Shown here in pieces: positions 34,311 through 43,667 of a stretch of DNA of 61,980 bases (within the stretch, counting starts at the first letter, position 1; the number at the start of each line of letters is the position of its first letter). The stretch spans positions 1 to 61,980 of the forward strand of contig DASQNO010000024.1 in assembly GCA_035644935.1 (NCBI GenBank), written 5' to 3'. Made by a program: the position numbers and the translations under genes. The notes below the pieces were generated by a model that worked only from the letters and a program-made list of their open reading frames with translations, did no database searches and was not told the origin of the DNA. This stretch comes from CADCVW01 sp035644935. Lineage in GTDB: Bacteria > Pseudomonadota > Alphaproteobacteria > Sphingomonadales > Sphingomonadaceae.

Positions 34311-35774
34311 TCAGTTGGTCTGGCCTGTCACGTTGGAAGACGGCGCCGGCGGTCCGGTGAGGTTCGACGGCGTGCCTTCGGGTACCGTTCGCGTCGATGT
34401 CGCGGCGGGCGTCGCATCCTGGTCCCAGTCGGACCCGCGCGACCGCACGCGTTCGTAATTGGCGACCGGGTCGTACAGCGCGCCGCCCTCCAGCCCCAGG
34501 TCGCGCGATTCGGCGCGTCCCATGGCGTTGAGCAACGCGAACCCGGCGACATAGGCGTCGCGCCGGGCAGTCACGAGCGCCACCTGGCTGTTGAGCAACT
34601 CCTGTTCGGCGTTGAGCACTTCCAGAACGGTGCGCGTGCCCACCGTATTCTCCAGCCGCGCGCCTTCCAACGCCAGCGTGTTCGCCGCCACCGCGACTTC
34701 GTTCGACCGGATCGCGTCCTCCGCCGCGCGAAACGTCGCGTAGGCGCTGCGCGTCTGCGCGACGATCGCCCGTTCCAGCCCGACACCCTGTTCCAGCAAC
34801 TGGCTCTGCAGCGACTGCGCCTGCCGCACCTGCGCGCCGACCAGCCCGCCCTGATATATCGGGATACGCGCCTGCACGCCCAGGCCCGTCTGCGTCTGCT
34901 GGTTGGACGCCCCGGGCGCGAACTGTTCGTCCGCCGTGCCCAGGTAGTTGGTCGCGCGTCCCGACCCGATCGCGCTGACCGTCGGCAGGCGGTTGGCGCG
35001 CTGGATCTGGACGTCCAGTCCCGCAGCGCGCACCTGCGCGTTGATCGACACGAGGTCGGGATTGTTCGCGAGCGCGATGCTCACCGCCTGGTCCGGCGTG
35101 CCGGGCAGCACGGGCAGCGGCGGCGGCGGCGCCAGCGCGTCCGGCGGCGTGCCGATCACCCGCCCGTAATTCTGCTCCGACCCCGTCAGCCGCCCTTGCG
35201 CGGTCGCCAGCTGGCTGCGCGCCAGTGCCAGCCGCGCCTCCGACTGCGCGATGTCCGTGCGCGTGAGATCGCCGACCTCGAACCGGTCGCGCGTCGCCTC
35301 CAGGTTGGTGGTCAGCACGCGCACCTGGTTTTCGTTCAGCGACACCACCGACCGGTCGCGGATCACGTCCATGTACGCGCCCACCGCTTCGGTGAAGACA
35401 TCGCCCTCCACCGCGCGCAGGCCGGCCCGGCCCGCTTCGACGCGGGTATCCGCCGCGCGGATCGCGTTGCGCACGCGGCCGCCGTTGAACAGCGGGTAGC
35501 TGACGTCGACGCCCAGGCTCAGATTGCGTCCCGTGCCGCCGCCCGTTCGCGTCAAATCCTGGTTCAGCCCGCCCGTGCCCGACACCTGCAACCGGTTCTG
35601 TGCGCGCGCGACGTTGACGCCTTCGTCCAGCGTCCGGACCTGCGCGCGCGAGGCGGCAATCGTCGGATTGCCCGTGTACGTCCGCGCTAGCGCCTCGCGC
35701 AGCGTGTCCGACTTAACAGGCGTCACGACGAGCCCCGCCGCGGCGGCGGACGTGAGAAGATGACGTAAACGCAT
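34311..35774 (-). CDS. tolC: TolC-family outer-membrane efflux channel
   Basis: A 487-residue outer-membrane protein with a signal peptide (LLTSAAAAGLVVTPVKS) and two OEP repeats. Each begins with helix patterns such as TLREALARTYTGNPTIAASRAQVRTLDEGVNVARAQNR and AVSIALANNPDLVSINAQVRAAGLDVQIQRA, as in all TolC proteins. It forms a trimeric barrel/tunnel used by type I secretion and RND pumps. It stands 20 bases downstream of pcm and 36 bases upstream of popZ on the same strand. Confidence 0.94.
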   Translation of the reverse strand: MRLRHLLTSAAAAGLVVTPVKSDTLREALARTYTGNPTIAASRAQVRTLDEGVNVARAQNRLQVSGTGGLNQDLTRTGGGTGRNLSLGVDVSYPLFNGGRVRNAIRAADTRVEAGRAGLRAVEGDVFTEAVGAYMDVIRDRSVVSLNENQVRVLTTNLEATRDRFEVGDLTRTDIAQSEARLALARSQLATAQGRLTGSEQNYGRVIGTPPDALAPPPPLPVLPGTPDQAVSIALANNPDLVSINAQVRAAGLDVQIQRANRLPTVSAIGSGRATNYLGTADEQFAPGASNQQTQTGLGVQARIPIYQGGLVGAQVRQAQSLQSQLLEQGVGLERAIVAQTRSAYATFRAAEDAIRSNEVAVAANTLALEGARLENTVGTRTVLEVLNAEQELLNSQVALVTARRDAYVAGFALLNAMGRAESRDLGLEGGALYDPVANYERVRSRGSDWDQDATPAATSTRTVPEGTPSNLTGPPAPSSNVTGQTN

Positions 35775-35793
35775 GGAGTGGGAGTCCCGAGGG

Positions 35794-36456
35794 TTAGAAG
35801 CTGAAGGCGGGGGCGCGGGCGAAGCCGGGAAGCATCACGGCGTCGCCATCCTCGAACGCCGACGTCCCGAACGCCGCGCCGATCCTGCGGCCGAGCACCA
35901 GCCGACACACCGCGTCCTCGATCAGGCCCGCGCCCAGCCGTCCGCCGTCCGCCATCTGGCCGACGACTGTCTGCGGTATGCGCTCAACCGCGCCGTCGAT
36001 CATAACGACATCGTACGGCGCTCCGGCACCGTGCCCCGCCGCCAGCCGCGACTCGATCACATCCACATTGGGAAAATTGGCCAGCGTCGCCCGCGCCATC
36101 TCGGCCAATGCCGGCTGCTCTTCCACCGCCGTGACATGCCTGGCCAGCGCCGCCAGCAGCGCCGCGCCATAGCCAGTCGCCGCTCCGATCAGCAGGACGC
36201 GATCGGTCGCGGTCACACGCAATTCGGTAAGCAGCCGGCCGGTGATCAGCGGCGCGTTCATTTCCCGCCCGGCGATCAGCGGAATCGGCCGGTCGGAATA
36301 AGCCATCGCCTTGCGGTCGACCGGAACGAACGCCTCGCGCGGCACGCGGGCCATCGCCTCGATCACGCGCGGGTCGTTGACCCCGCTCGGCCGCAACTGG
36401 CTGGCCACCATCAGCTTGCGCGCATCGTCGAACCGGATCATCGTCGGAACCTGCAT
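35794..36456 (-). CDS. pcm: Protein-L-isoaspartate O-methyltransferase family protein
   Basis: A 220-residue SAM methyltransferase. MVASQLRPSGVNDPRVIEAMARVPREAFVP is the PCMT N-terminus. VLLIGAATGYGAALLAAL is the SAM loop (usual form G-x-G-S/T-G-Y). DVVMIDGAVERIP and the C-terminal beta strands follow. The loop has A-A-T instead of the common G-x-G-S-G/T. PCMT repairs isomerised aspartate in old proteins, although members next to tolC may have other roles. Start at 36456, or ATG 36441 (MIRFDD). Confidence 0.88.
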   Translation of the reverse strand: MQVPTMIRFDDARKLMVASQLRPSGVNDPRVIEAMARVPREAFVPVDRKAMAYSDRPIPLIAGREMNAPLITGRLLTELRVTATDRVLLIGAATGYGAALLAALARHVTAVEEQPALAEMARATLANFPNVDVIESRLAAGHGAGAPYDVVMIDGAVERIPQTVVGQMADGGRLGAGLIEDAVCRLVLGRRIGAAFGTSAFEDGDAVMLPGFARAPAFSF

Positions 36457-36633
36457 GGGTGTTCTATGTCAACAATACAGTCCGGGCGCAAGCCTGAACC
36501 GGCCGGCCTGACCGATGCACGATGCTTAAGGCCGCGCACGGTCCCGTCAACGGGCGAAGTGGGGCATGGACGGGCGAATGCCGGGCCCGCAGGGTTGACA
36601 GCCGGCCGATGCCCAACGCATCTCCCCGGCCGC

Positions 36634-36707
36634 GGCCCGATGGCGGAGTGGTGACGTAGAGGACTGCAAATCCTCGCACCCGGGTTCGATTCCCGGTCGG
36701 GCCTCCA
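36634..36707 (+). tRNA. tRNA-Cys (anticodon GCA)
   Basis: A 74-base tRNA: acceptor GGCCCGA/TCGGGCC, anticodon GCA at 36666-36668 in a CTGCAAA loop, T arm GGGTTCGATTCCC, discriminator T and encoded CCA (36705-36707). Confidence 0.96.
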
Positions 36708-36732
36708 ATCTTTACCCGCGAACGGCCAAGCC

Positions 36733-37413
36733 TTAGGTCTTGAGGTGCGCCCTGGGCTTCCACGCCTCGCGCGGCGGGCCGATCTCGCGCCGCTCCTTGA
36801 GCCAGCCGATCAGCTGCGGCCACGGGATCACCGTGTTGAACGTCAGCCCCGCCGCCTCGCCGTCGCTCCACCGCACGGTGCCGTGCAGCGACGTGAAGCC
36901 TTCCATCGACAGCACCACGTTGGCGTCGGGCGGCAGCACCGTCTCGACCGCGACCTTTACGCCGCCCTGCGAGATGTCGCACGTCACGACGCGAAAGCTG
37001 TGCGCGCCCATCCGCAGCGTCGCCGGCGCGCGCACTTCCACGCGCGGCATGCGCGGCTTGAGCTCGCTGTGCGCGACCAGTTGCGCCGCCAGCATCGCCA
37101 TAACGTCGATCGGCTCCACGAATTGGACGCCGGCGTTGGAGCCGTTGATCCATTTGACGTCGCCGGCGAGCTGCTGGCCCGTCTTCATCTCGACCTCGAC
37201 CCGTTGGCCGACGGACAGCTGCGTATAGACGTGCAGCATCAGCCCGAGCGAGGACACGTTGCGGATCAGGCACAAGTCGCGCCGGCCATCCACCACGATG
37301 GTCCCCACGCGCAGCAGCGTCAGCAGTCGCGGCTCCTGCCGCCGCTGGGTGACGTCGGGCAACTCCTCGTGAATCGAGAAGGTCGTCTCCTGCGCTGAGT
37401 CGTCGTTCCGCAT
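36733..37413 (-). CDS. PilZ-domain protein with two tandem PilZ modules
   Basis: A 226-residue soluble protein. Two PilZ-like domains are seen: one beginning RRQEPRLLTLLRVGTIVVDGRRDLCLIRNVSSLGLML (an RxxxR-like start with N-x-S-x-x-G), the second PRVEVRAPATLRMGAHSFRVVTCDISQGGVKVAVE (D-I-S-Q-G-G matching D/N-x-S-x-x-G). PilZ domains bind cyclic di-GMP through these motifs. In the second, the usual RxxxR is P-R-V-E-V-R, a close version. Start ATG 37413; upstream open frame is spurious. Target of signalling unknown. Confidence 0.88.
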   Translation of the reverse strand: MRNDDSAQETTFSIHEELPDVTQRRQEPRLLTLLRVGTIVVDGRRDLCLIRNVSSLGLMLHVYTQLSVGQRVEVEMKTGQQLAGDVKWINGSNAGVQFVEPIDVMAMLAAQLVAHSELKPRMPRVEVRAPATLRMGAHSFRVVTCDISQGGVKVAVETVLPPDANVVLSMEGFTSLHGTVRWSDGEAAGLTFNTVIPWPQLIGWLKERREIGPPREAWKPRAHLKT

Positions 37414-37523
37414 GGAGCGGCCTTTTGTTAGGGTGGTCGACGCCGCTCTACGGCACGCGACCTTACCAACTCGTTGCACCCCTCCCCCTACCCGTGCCGC
37501 GCCGGCTGGCTTAATCTTGGGTC

Positions 37524-38591
37524 ATGGACAGAAGCGAAGCGAACAGCGGCACTCGGGCGGTAGCGGAGGCGTCGCGCTTCGACGAAGCCGCGCTCGCCAG
37601 ATGGATGGCCGCGCACGTGGAAGGATTCGCCGGTCCGCTGGCCGTCGACCAATTCAAGGGCGGCCAGTCCAATCCGACCTATCGTTTGCGGACTCCGGCC
37701 GCAGCGTATGTCCTGCGCCGAAAGCCGCCCGGCAAGCTGCTGCCCGGCGCGCATGCCGTCGACCGCGAATACCGCGTCGTCACTGCGCTGGCGAAAGCCG
37801 GCTATCCCGTCGCGCGCACCTACGGATTGTGCGAGGACGAAGCCGTCATCGGCACGCCGTTCTACGTCATGGATCTGGTGGAAGGCCGCATCTTCTGGGA
37901 AGCGCATCTGCCGCAGGTCGCGCAGGAGGCGCGCGCGGCGCATTTCGACGCAATGAACGCCGCGATGGCCGCGCTTCACGTTATCGACCCGGCGGCGATC
38001 GGGCTCGGCGACTACGGCCATGCCGGCGACTATTTCGCGCGCCAGATCGGCCGCTGGTCGAAGCAGTATCTTTCCGACCATGCGGCCGGCCGCAACCCGG
38101 CGATGGACCGCCTCGTCGAATGGCTTCCCGCCAACTCGCCCGCCACGGCGGGCGAGACGCGCATCATTCACGGCGATTATCGCTGCGACAACATGATCTT
38201 TCACGCCTCCGAGCCGGGAATATCGGCTGTTCTGGACTGGGAACTGTCGACGCTGGGCGATCCGCTGGCCGATTTCGCCTACCATCTGATGATGTACCGC
38301 ATGCCCGCCGGCATCACCGCCGGCCTTCTCGGCCGCGATCTGGGCGCCGAAGGCATACCGGGGGAGGACAGCTATGTGGCGTCCTATTGCCGCCGCACCG
38401 GCCGCGCGGGCATCCCCAATCTCGACTTCCTCGTCGCGTTCAACATGTTCCGCCTTGCCGCCATCGTTCACGGGATCAAGGGCCGTGTCGCCCGCGGCAC
38501 CGCCGCTTCCGCGCATGCCGCCGCGATGGCCCGCCACTTCGAACCCCTCGCCGCCCTCGCATGGTCGCAGGCGGAGCGCGCGGGCGCCTGA
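37524..38591 (+). CDS. Phosphotransferase-family kinase (APH/choline-kinase fold, ACAD10-like)
   Basis: A 355-residue kinase-like protein. The pattern FKGGQSNPTYRLRTPAAAYVLRRKPPGKLLPGAHAVDREYRVVTAL near the N-terminus and IIHGDYRCDNMIFHASEPGISAVLDWELSTLGDPLADFAY (catalytic H-G-D-x-R-x-x-N and metal-binding D-W-E) match the ACAD10/ACAD11 kinase branch of the phosphotransferase family. These are often tied to 4-hydroxyacyl-CoA breakdown. The gene has three bases to the next start (wecB). Physiological substrate unknown. Confidence 0.9.
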   Translation: MDRSEANSGTRAVAEASRFDEAALARWMAAHVEGFAGPLAVDQFKGGQSNPTYRLRTPAAAYVLRRKPPGKLLPGAHAVDREYRVVTALAKAGYPVARTYGLCEDEAVIGTPFYVMDLVEGRIFWEAHLPQVAQEARAAHFDAMNAAMAALHVIDPAAIGLGDYGHAGDYFARQIGRWSKQYLSDHAAGRNPAMDRLVEWLPANSPATAGETRIIHGDYRCDNMIFHASEPGISAVLDWELSTLGDPLADFAYHLMMYRMPAGITAGLLGRDLGAEGIPGEDSYVASYCRRTGRAGIPNLDFLVAFNMFRLAAIVHGIKGRVARGTAASAHAAAMARHFEPLAALAWSQAERAGA

Positions 38592-38594
38592 CCG

Positions 38595-39674
38595 ATGCGC
38601 CGCTTCGCCGCCGCGGCGATCATCGGCACCCGCCCCGAAGCCATCAAGATGGCGCCGGTCCTGCGCGCTCTGTCGGCACGCGGCATCTCCACGGCCCTGG
38701 TCTGCACCGGCCAGCACGCCGACTTGGATCTCCCCGGCTGCAACCTCATGCAAGCAGCCGACGCGCGTTTCGATCTCGAGGCCCGCAACCTGCACGCCGA
38801 CGACATGTGCGACCGGATCGAGGCGCTGCTTCGCCCGTGGCTCCTGCAGAACAGACCTCGCCTCGTCGTTGTTCAGGGAGACACCAACAGCGCGCTAGCC
38901 GGCGCCCGCGCCGCTGACTGGCTCCGCATCCCGGTCGTGCATGTCGAGGCGGGCTTGCGCACCTTCGATCTCGCCGATCCCTGGCCCGAGGAGCGAAACC
39001 GCGTGGAGATCGACCGCATCGCGGCGCTTCTCTTCGCTCCGACGCCCGCCGCTGTCGCAAATCTGCGCCGGGAGCGGGTCGGCGGACTCGTCATAGAGTC
39101 CGGCAACAGCGGCATCGATGCGTTGCTCGACGTGGCGGACGGCGCCTCGCCCGTGGTTCCAATTCGGCCGCTCATCCTGGTCACTGTTCACCGACGGGAA
39201 AACCGCGGCGCGGGCGTCCGATCGGTCGGCAATGCCCTAGTGCAAATCGCCGCGCAGGGCGACGTGACCTTCGCCATTCCGCTGCACGTCAACCGTCAGG
39301 CTCGACAGGAGATGCTGGAAGCGACGGCAGGTTTGACCGGCCTGTGTCTCCTGGAACCGCAGAGCTTTGCCGCCATGGTCACACTTATGCGTCAGAGCCG
39401 TTGCATCCTGAGCGACTCCGGCGGGCTGCAGGAAGAGGCTCCCGCGCTGGGCCGACCACTGCTGATCCTGCGCTCTTCGACCGAACGTCCCGAAGCGATC
39501 GCCAGCGGAAGCGCGCTGCTCGTCGGCACCGACCCGGCGATCATCGCGCGCGAAACTTTGCGCCTGCTGTACGACGACGCGGCGCACGCGGCCATGAGCC
39601 GACCCGCCTTTCCATTCGGCCAGGGCGGTGCCGCGCCGATCATCGCGGACCAAGTCGTGCGCTTTCTCGACTAA
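38595..39674 (+). CDS. wecB: UDP-N-acetylglucosamine 2-epimerase (non-hydrolysing)
   Basis: A 359-residue enzyme of the GT-B fold epimerases that converts UDP-GlcNAc to UDP-ManNAc, used for surface polysaccharide. GTRPEAIKMAPV, QGDTNSALAGA, VEAGLRTFDLADPWPEERNRVEIDRIA, VHRRENRG and SDSGGLQEEAPALGRPLLILR-type blocks are intact. It is three bases downstream of the kinase gene and upstream of tRNA-Glu. No other polysaccharide genes are near, which is unusual for wecB. Confidence 0.92.
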   Translation: MRRFAAAAIIGTRPEAIKMAPVLRALSARGISTALVCTGQHADLDLPGCNLMQAADARFDLEARNLHADDMCDRIEALLRPWLLQNRPRLVVVQGDTNSALAGARAADWLRIPVVHVEAGLRTFDLADPWPEERNRVEIDRIAALLFAPTPAAVANLRRERVGGLVIESGNSGIDALLDVADGASPVVPIRPLILVTVHRRENRGAGVRSVGNALVQIAAQGDVTFAIPLHVNRQARQEMLEATAGLTGLCLLEPQSFAAMVTLMRQSRCILSDSGGLQEEAPALGRPLLILRSSTERPEAIASGSALLVGTDPAIIARETLRLLYDDAAHAAMSRPAFPFGQGGAAPIIADQVVRFLD

Positions 39675-39741
39675 GGTACACCCGGCCGTGCTTGACCATG
39701 CGGCGCTCCCCGCTTAGGCGCGAAACAGCCGCGAGCGACGT

Positions 39742-39816
39742 GGCCCCTTCGTCTAGCGGTTAGGACGCGGCCCTCTCACGGCTGAAACACGGGTTCGATT
39801 CCCGTAGGGGTCACCA
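39742..39816 (+). tRNA. tRNA-Glu (anticodon CTC)
   Basis: A 75-base tRNA with acceptor GGCCCCT/AGGGGTC, D arm GTCTAGCGGTTAGGAC, anticodon CTC at 39775-39777, T arm CGGGTTCGATTCCCG and encoded CCA. It marks the left border of the accessory part of the window. Confidence 0.96.
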
Positions 39817-40048
39817 TAGTCAAACCGATTTTGCGCGGAAGTGCTCGGGCTCCTTAAAGCCGGCCTGCGTCGACCCACATCTAGTTCCGCAAATTCTATC
39901 GGCTCTGATGGGCCAATCCTGCACGTCTTGGAACGTGACATCACGGGTGAGCTCACTCCATAGCCTTGGATTAATCGCGCCAGCGTTCGGAAGCGCCCTG
40001 GTTGGTTCACCTTGCGAGGCTGTCCGCTACACGGTCCAGCGCTAGCCC

Positions 40049-41617
40049 CTATTCCGCTCGTTCGAAGGTGTTAGGGGAGTTGCTGAAGTTGAAATGGGAG
40101 GTCCAGCCCCGCCGGTCGTTCCCGAAGCACACATGGCGCTTACGGTCCTCGCGCAGGAAGACCCCCTTTGCGGTCGTGGCAAGATAGGCTTCCCCATCGA
40201 TTTTCACGCCGCCTTCCTGCGGGGAGACTACCTTCGGCTTGCCCTTGGACCATGCGCCTCGCGCCCGCTCGGCGGCCGTGCAAGTTCGGCAATAAGCACC
40301 GAAGTAATAGTTGCCGGAAAAGCTGCTATAGTCCTCTGAGACGTCCGCTAGTTGGAGAGCAGGACCGACCTTCCCGGATGGAGCCGCAAGCTGTTCCAGC
40401 ACAAGGTCGGTTATGTGTCGATCGATTCGCACATTTCCGCCCCCCGCCTCAGCGTCCCGATTGGCCGCGACGAAGACGCCGAGTTGCGCTTCCGGAACGA
40501 TGGTGAGCAGGCTCGAGAAACCCAGCATGTTGCCGCCGTGGCCAACGGTCCGCGGCTTGCCTTGATTGAGAGCGGAGCTGAACTCCCCTTCGAAAAAGCC
40601 ATGCGTCACCCCAGGGCAATGAGGTTGAGGCCGAAATTGCGGTGCGAGCACTGCGTGCAGCGTTCGCTTGTCGAAAAGTCGCCCATATCGATTGGCTCCG
40701 TCCGAGGTCAGCGCTTCGAGCAGGCGTCCCATGTCGGCAGGTGTCGCATCGATCGATGACGCGGGCGTTGTCACATAGACTTCGTAAGGCTGGGCCACGT
40801 AGGCCCCGTCCACAAACCCGTAACCAACAGCCAGTTGGCCGAAGCTGGTGGGATGGGCCTCGACGAAGCTGTCGTGCATGCCGAGGGGGTCGAAAAGTTC
40901 GCGCCGCATCGCCGCCGCATAAGGAAGGCCCGTAGCCCGTTGCAGGACGAGGCCCGCCAAGGTGATGCCGTATGTATCGTACCTGTAGAGCTGGCCCGGC
41001 AGAGTGGTGCGCCGAAGATTTTCGGCTTCAACGAACTGCTTAAGGCCGGGTCGCAATGCCTTGCGCTCCGCTAATGGGCGCTCGAATTGCCCAATCTGGC
41101 GATCAAGGCCTATTTGATCGAAACCGCTGCTGTGACTGATCAGATCTTTAACCGTGACGGGGCGATCGGACCCGCTCAGGTTTCGGATATTGTGGACGTA
41201 ACGCGAAACGTCGGCATTCATGCCGGTGCGGCCGTCAGAGGCCACGCGCGTCACGGCCAAGGCTGTCAGTGCTTTGGTGATCGATCCGATACGGAACAGC
41301 GTACTTTCGGGATCGACTGGCCTGCCTGTCGCAACATCGGCCACTCCATAGCCGCGCTTCAGGATCGTCCGGCCGGACTGAACAAGGACGATAGCGAGGC
41401 CGGGGATATGCTCCGCCGCCATTTCTGCCGCTGCGACTTTGTCGATCATGGCCGTGAGCCGGACAAGGTCGGGAGAAGGTCCGGCGGCTAAAGCTTCTGC
41501 ATCGGCCGAAGCGCCGCCCTGGACAAGGCGCACCTCCGATCCTTTCGACGGTCCGGATGCGCAGCTCACCAGGACAAGAGACGTAAACGCGATCAGTGGC
41601 AGGCAATTTTTCAACAT
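40049..41617 (-). CDS. Serine hydrolase, class C beta-lactamase fold (lipoprotein)
   Basis: A 522-residue lipoprotein: signal with lipobox LVSC (Cys19), then a penicillin-binding/beta-lactamase fold. Catalytic S-x-x-K is Ser112-Ile-Thr-Lys115. The Tyr motif is at Y-R-Y-D-T-Y-G (the usual Y-x-N is Y-D-T here), and the H-G-G motif (VGHGGNMLG) replaces K-T-G. A small C-terminal beta domain with two cysteines (FGAYCRTC) follows. Such proteins are often esterases or D-aminopeptidases, rather than true beta-lactamases. Start ATG 41617 behind GAGG. Divergent from the LytTR gene, 133 bases apart. Confidence 0.87.
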   Translation of the reverse strand: MLKNCLPLIAFTSLVLVSCASGPSKGSEVRLVQGGASADAEALAAGPSPDLVRLTAMIDKVAAAEMAAEHIPGLAIVLVQSGRTILKRGYGVADVATGRPVDPESTLFRIGSITKALTALAVTRVASDGRTGMNADVSRYVHNIRNLSGSDRPVTVKDLISHSSGFDQIGLDRQIGQFERPLAERKALRPGLKQFVEAENLRRTTLPGQLYRYDTYGITLAGLVLQRATGLPYAAAMRRELFDPLGMHDSFVEAHPTSFGQLAVGYGFVDGAYVAQPYEVYVTTPASSIDATPADMGRLLEALTSDGANRYGRLFDKRTLHAVLAPQFRPQPHCPGVTHGFFEGEFSSALNQGKPRTVGHGGNMLGFSSLLTIVPEAQLGVFVAANRDAEAGGGNVRIDRHITDLVLEQLAAPSGKVGPALQLADVSEDYSSFSGNYYFGAYCRTCTAAERARGAWSKGKPKVVSPQEGGVKIDGEAYLATTAKGVFLREDRKRHVCFGNDRRGWTSHFNFSNSPNTFERAE

Positions 41618-41750
41618 GGACGACCTCGGCAAGGCAACACACAGCCAGCCGTGCCTCCGCAGGACATTGGATTCTATCGCTAATCGTCCAGCGGCACCTT
41701 CTCTTCTGTGAGCGGTACTCGCCTCACCGATAACTGCTATCTGGTCAATT

Positions 41751-43298
41751 ATGCGCTCCGCCTTTCGTCTGTTCTTGGTTCTGATCGCGCTCCTGCCCGG
41801 CGGCGGCGCTCTCGGGCAAACCGCTCCCCGAGTCATGGCGATCGCGCAATGGGTGACGGTCTGCCCCGCAACGAACGCGGCTAAGCCTCCGCCAGCAGGC
41901 GACGGGTCGTGCCGGCGAACGGCGGTGGCTGACGTCAGTCTCGACGGCCGCGCCGTTTGGATCCAGGCGACCGTCGAATTGTCCAGCGAGCAGTTGCAGC
42001 ATCCGCAACCCCTCGCTTTGTTCGTCTCTGCCCGGGCGTCTTCAAGCGCCTACGTGAACGGAACCTATGTCGGTTCGAACGGACGGCCTGCAATCCGCCC
42101 TGATCGCGAGGTGCCGGGGCTGCTTGATAGTGTTTTCCACGTGCCGAGCGGAACCCTGAGACCAGGACGGAACAGCGTGAAGCTTCTCGCATCCGGACAC
42201 AGCCCTGCCATCGTAGGATCGCAAGAGCTTCACTCGATCTTGATTGCTCCTTTTCGCGACAGCCCGCTGATGGTGCTCCCGCGCTACTTGTTCGCGCTGC
42301 TGACTTTCGGCGCCTTCGTGGTCGGAGCCCTATATTTTGGAGCGAATGGGCTAGTTCACCGGGGTGATCGTGCATCCATGGCGCTCGGGGGCGCATCGCT
42401 ATTCGCCGCGTGCCAGCTTCTCATCGAAGCATCGCGGGGTTTATGGGCCTACCCTTACCCGGTTCATGGCCTTCGACTGGCTTTGATCGCGCTCCTCACG
42501 CTGTGCGTTGGGCTTACTCTTACCATTCACACTGCGGAGCGCTTGAGGGTCACAACCCCCCGCTGGCCGCTACTGCTGATCCTTCTCACGGCTGCGGGCG
42601 GAGTTGTGCTTCTCTCCGGTTTCGAGGTGAAGATGTTTTGGGCGGCCCTTGTCACGAGCCTTGGATCGGCCGCGCTCGCTGCCTTCGGCATGAGGCAAAG
42701 GCGGCAAGCGTCTGCCCAATATACCGCGGTGTTCCTGATCCTAACGATGCTCGTGCTTTTTGAACCGGTAGACTTCTTCGATCGACATGGCTTCTGGGCT
42801 TACACCGCGCTGCTCGGGTTTTTGTTCATCCGTGAGGCGATTGCCCTTCGGCAGGCGGAGCGAAGACGTGAAGAGGCGGAGGGCAGGCGGAGACAGCTTG
42901 AAGCGGCACTCTTGCGTCTCTCCCCGGCTGGTCCGGTGACTCTGCTGGTGACGATCTCGGGGCGCCAGCACCGGATCGCCACGCCAGAAGTCGCGGCGCT
43001 GAGCGGAGCGGGAGACTATGTGGAGCTTCACCTGATTGACCGCCGCACGATGCTTCACAGCGGATCACTTGCTGCCCTTGAGAAGGAGCTTCCCCCGCTA
43101 TTTCTGCGCGTCCATCGCTCTCATATTGTGAACCTTGACCAGATCACGGAGCTTGTCCGCCTATCAAGTGGCGTCGGCGAGCTGCACCTCCGCAACGGCC
43201 TAATCCTCCCGGTTAGCCGGCGTGTGATGCCGCAAGTCAGGCGCGCCTTCATCGCTGGTCCGAGCATAACGGTAGCGCGACCAGGCCAGCGCTCTTGA
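41751..43298 (+). CDS. Membrane-anchored LytTR DNA-binding regulator
   Basis: A 515-residue protein. Signal peptide (FLVLIALLPGGGALGQ), an extracytoplasmic beta domain of about 130 residues (cf. 7TMR-DISM), then some seven membrane helices (residues ~170-370), an Arg/Glu-rich helix linker (RQAERRREEAEGRRRQLEAALLRL), and a C-terminal LytTR domain (EVAALSGAGDYVELHLIDRR...FLRVHRSHIVNLDQITEL). It likely senses a signal outside the cell and binds DNA while still at the membrane. It is divergent from the serine hydrolase and upstream of a membrane acyltransferase. Confidence 0.87.
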   Translation: MRSAFRLFLVLIALLPGGGALGQTAPRVMAIAQWVTVCPATNAAKPPPAGDGSCRRTAVADVSLDGRAVWIQATVELSSEQLQHPQPLALFVSARASSSAYVNGTYVGSNGRPAIRPDREVPGLLDSVFHVPSGTLRPGRNSVKLLASGHSPAIVGSQELHSILIAPFRDSPLMVLPRYLFALLTFGAFVVGALYFGANGLVHRGDRASMALGGASLFAACQLLIEASRGLWAYPYPVHGLRLALIALLTLCVGLTLTIHTAERLRVTTPRWPLLLILLTAAGGVVLLSGFEVKMFWAALVTSLGSAALAAFGMRQRRQASAQYTAVFLILTMLVLFEPVDFFDRHGFWAYTALLGFLFIREAIALRQAERRREEAEGRRRQLEAALLRLSPAGPVTLLVTISGRQHRIATPEVAALSGAGDYVELHLIDRRTMLHSGSLAALEKELPPLFLRVHRSHIVNLDQITELVRLSSGVGELHLRNGLILPVSRRVMPQVRRAFIAGPSITVARPGQRS

Positions 43299-43432
43299 CC
43301 GGCGTGGTCCCGACAAGCTGCGCTATGTTGATCTTGGTCTGTCAGTCGGCTTCGAAGCCGATCTCGTGATTGAGCGTGACGGATTGGTTCTGTGGTGCGA
43401 GCATCTTTCCGAGCGAAAGACGCCCGCTTGAG
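43286..43432 (+). pseudogene. Possible relic of a small coding region (unidentified)
   Basis: An open stretch with coding-like third-base use reads R-R-G-P-D-K-L-R-Y-V-D-L-G-L-S-V-G-F-E-A before a stop at 43430-43432. It has no start of its own and begins inside the end of the LytTR gene. It looks like the tail of a lost protein with a beta-strand pattern (D-L-V-I-E-R-D-G-L-V-L-W). No family can be named with safety. Confidence 0.25.
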
Positions 43433-43667
43433 CAGGCAAAACATCAGGTTGACGGCTAACGAGCGATTCCGCGCACGACTTCGAACGTGCTTTCATACGA
43501 AGGTATGAGCTCGGACGGTCCGGCGACTTCGCGCCATTCACAACACAAAGCTCGGTTGAGTATGGCCGCAAGCAGCCTGACCGGTCACCCGCTGTTCCGG
43601 CTTCCACGATCGAATTTGAAGACGTAGCGGCGAACGAAGCGCACCGACTGCGCTTCGGGGGAGCTTG
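43433..43667. other. Intergenic stretch before the DUF1624 gene, no gene seen
   Basis: Together with the relic before it, about 370 bases without a convincing gene. No hairpin or tRNA noticed. The last bases (GGGGGAG, 43658-43664) are the ribosome-binding site of the next gene. Confidence 0.5.

Noticed and set aside
31718..34360. 880-codon open frame on the plus strand opposite valS and popZ
   Set aside because: Arg/Pro/Gln-rich shadow of valS. No domain seen, and valS is certain.
39753..40010. 85-codon open frame on the minus strand over tRNA-Glu
   Set aside because: It includes the tRNA and has no ribosome site or family.
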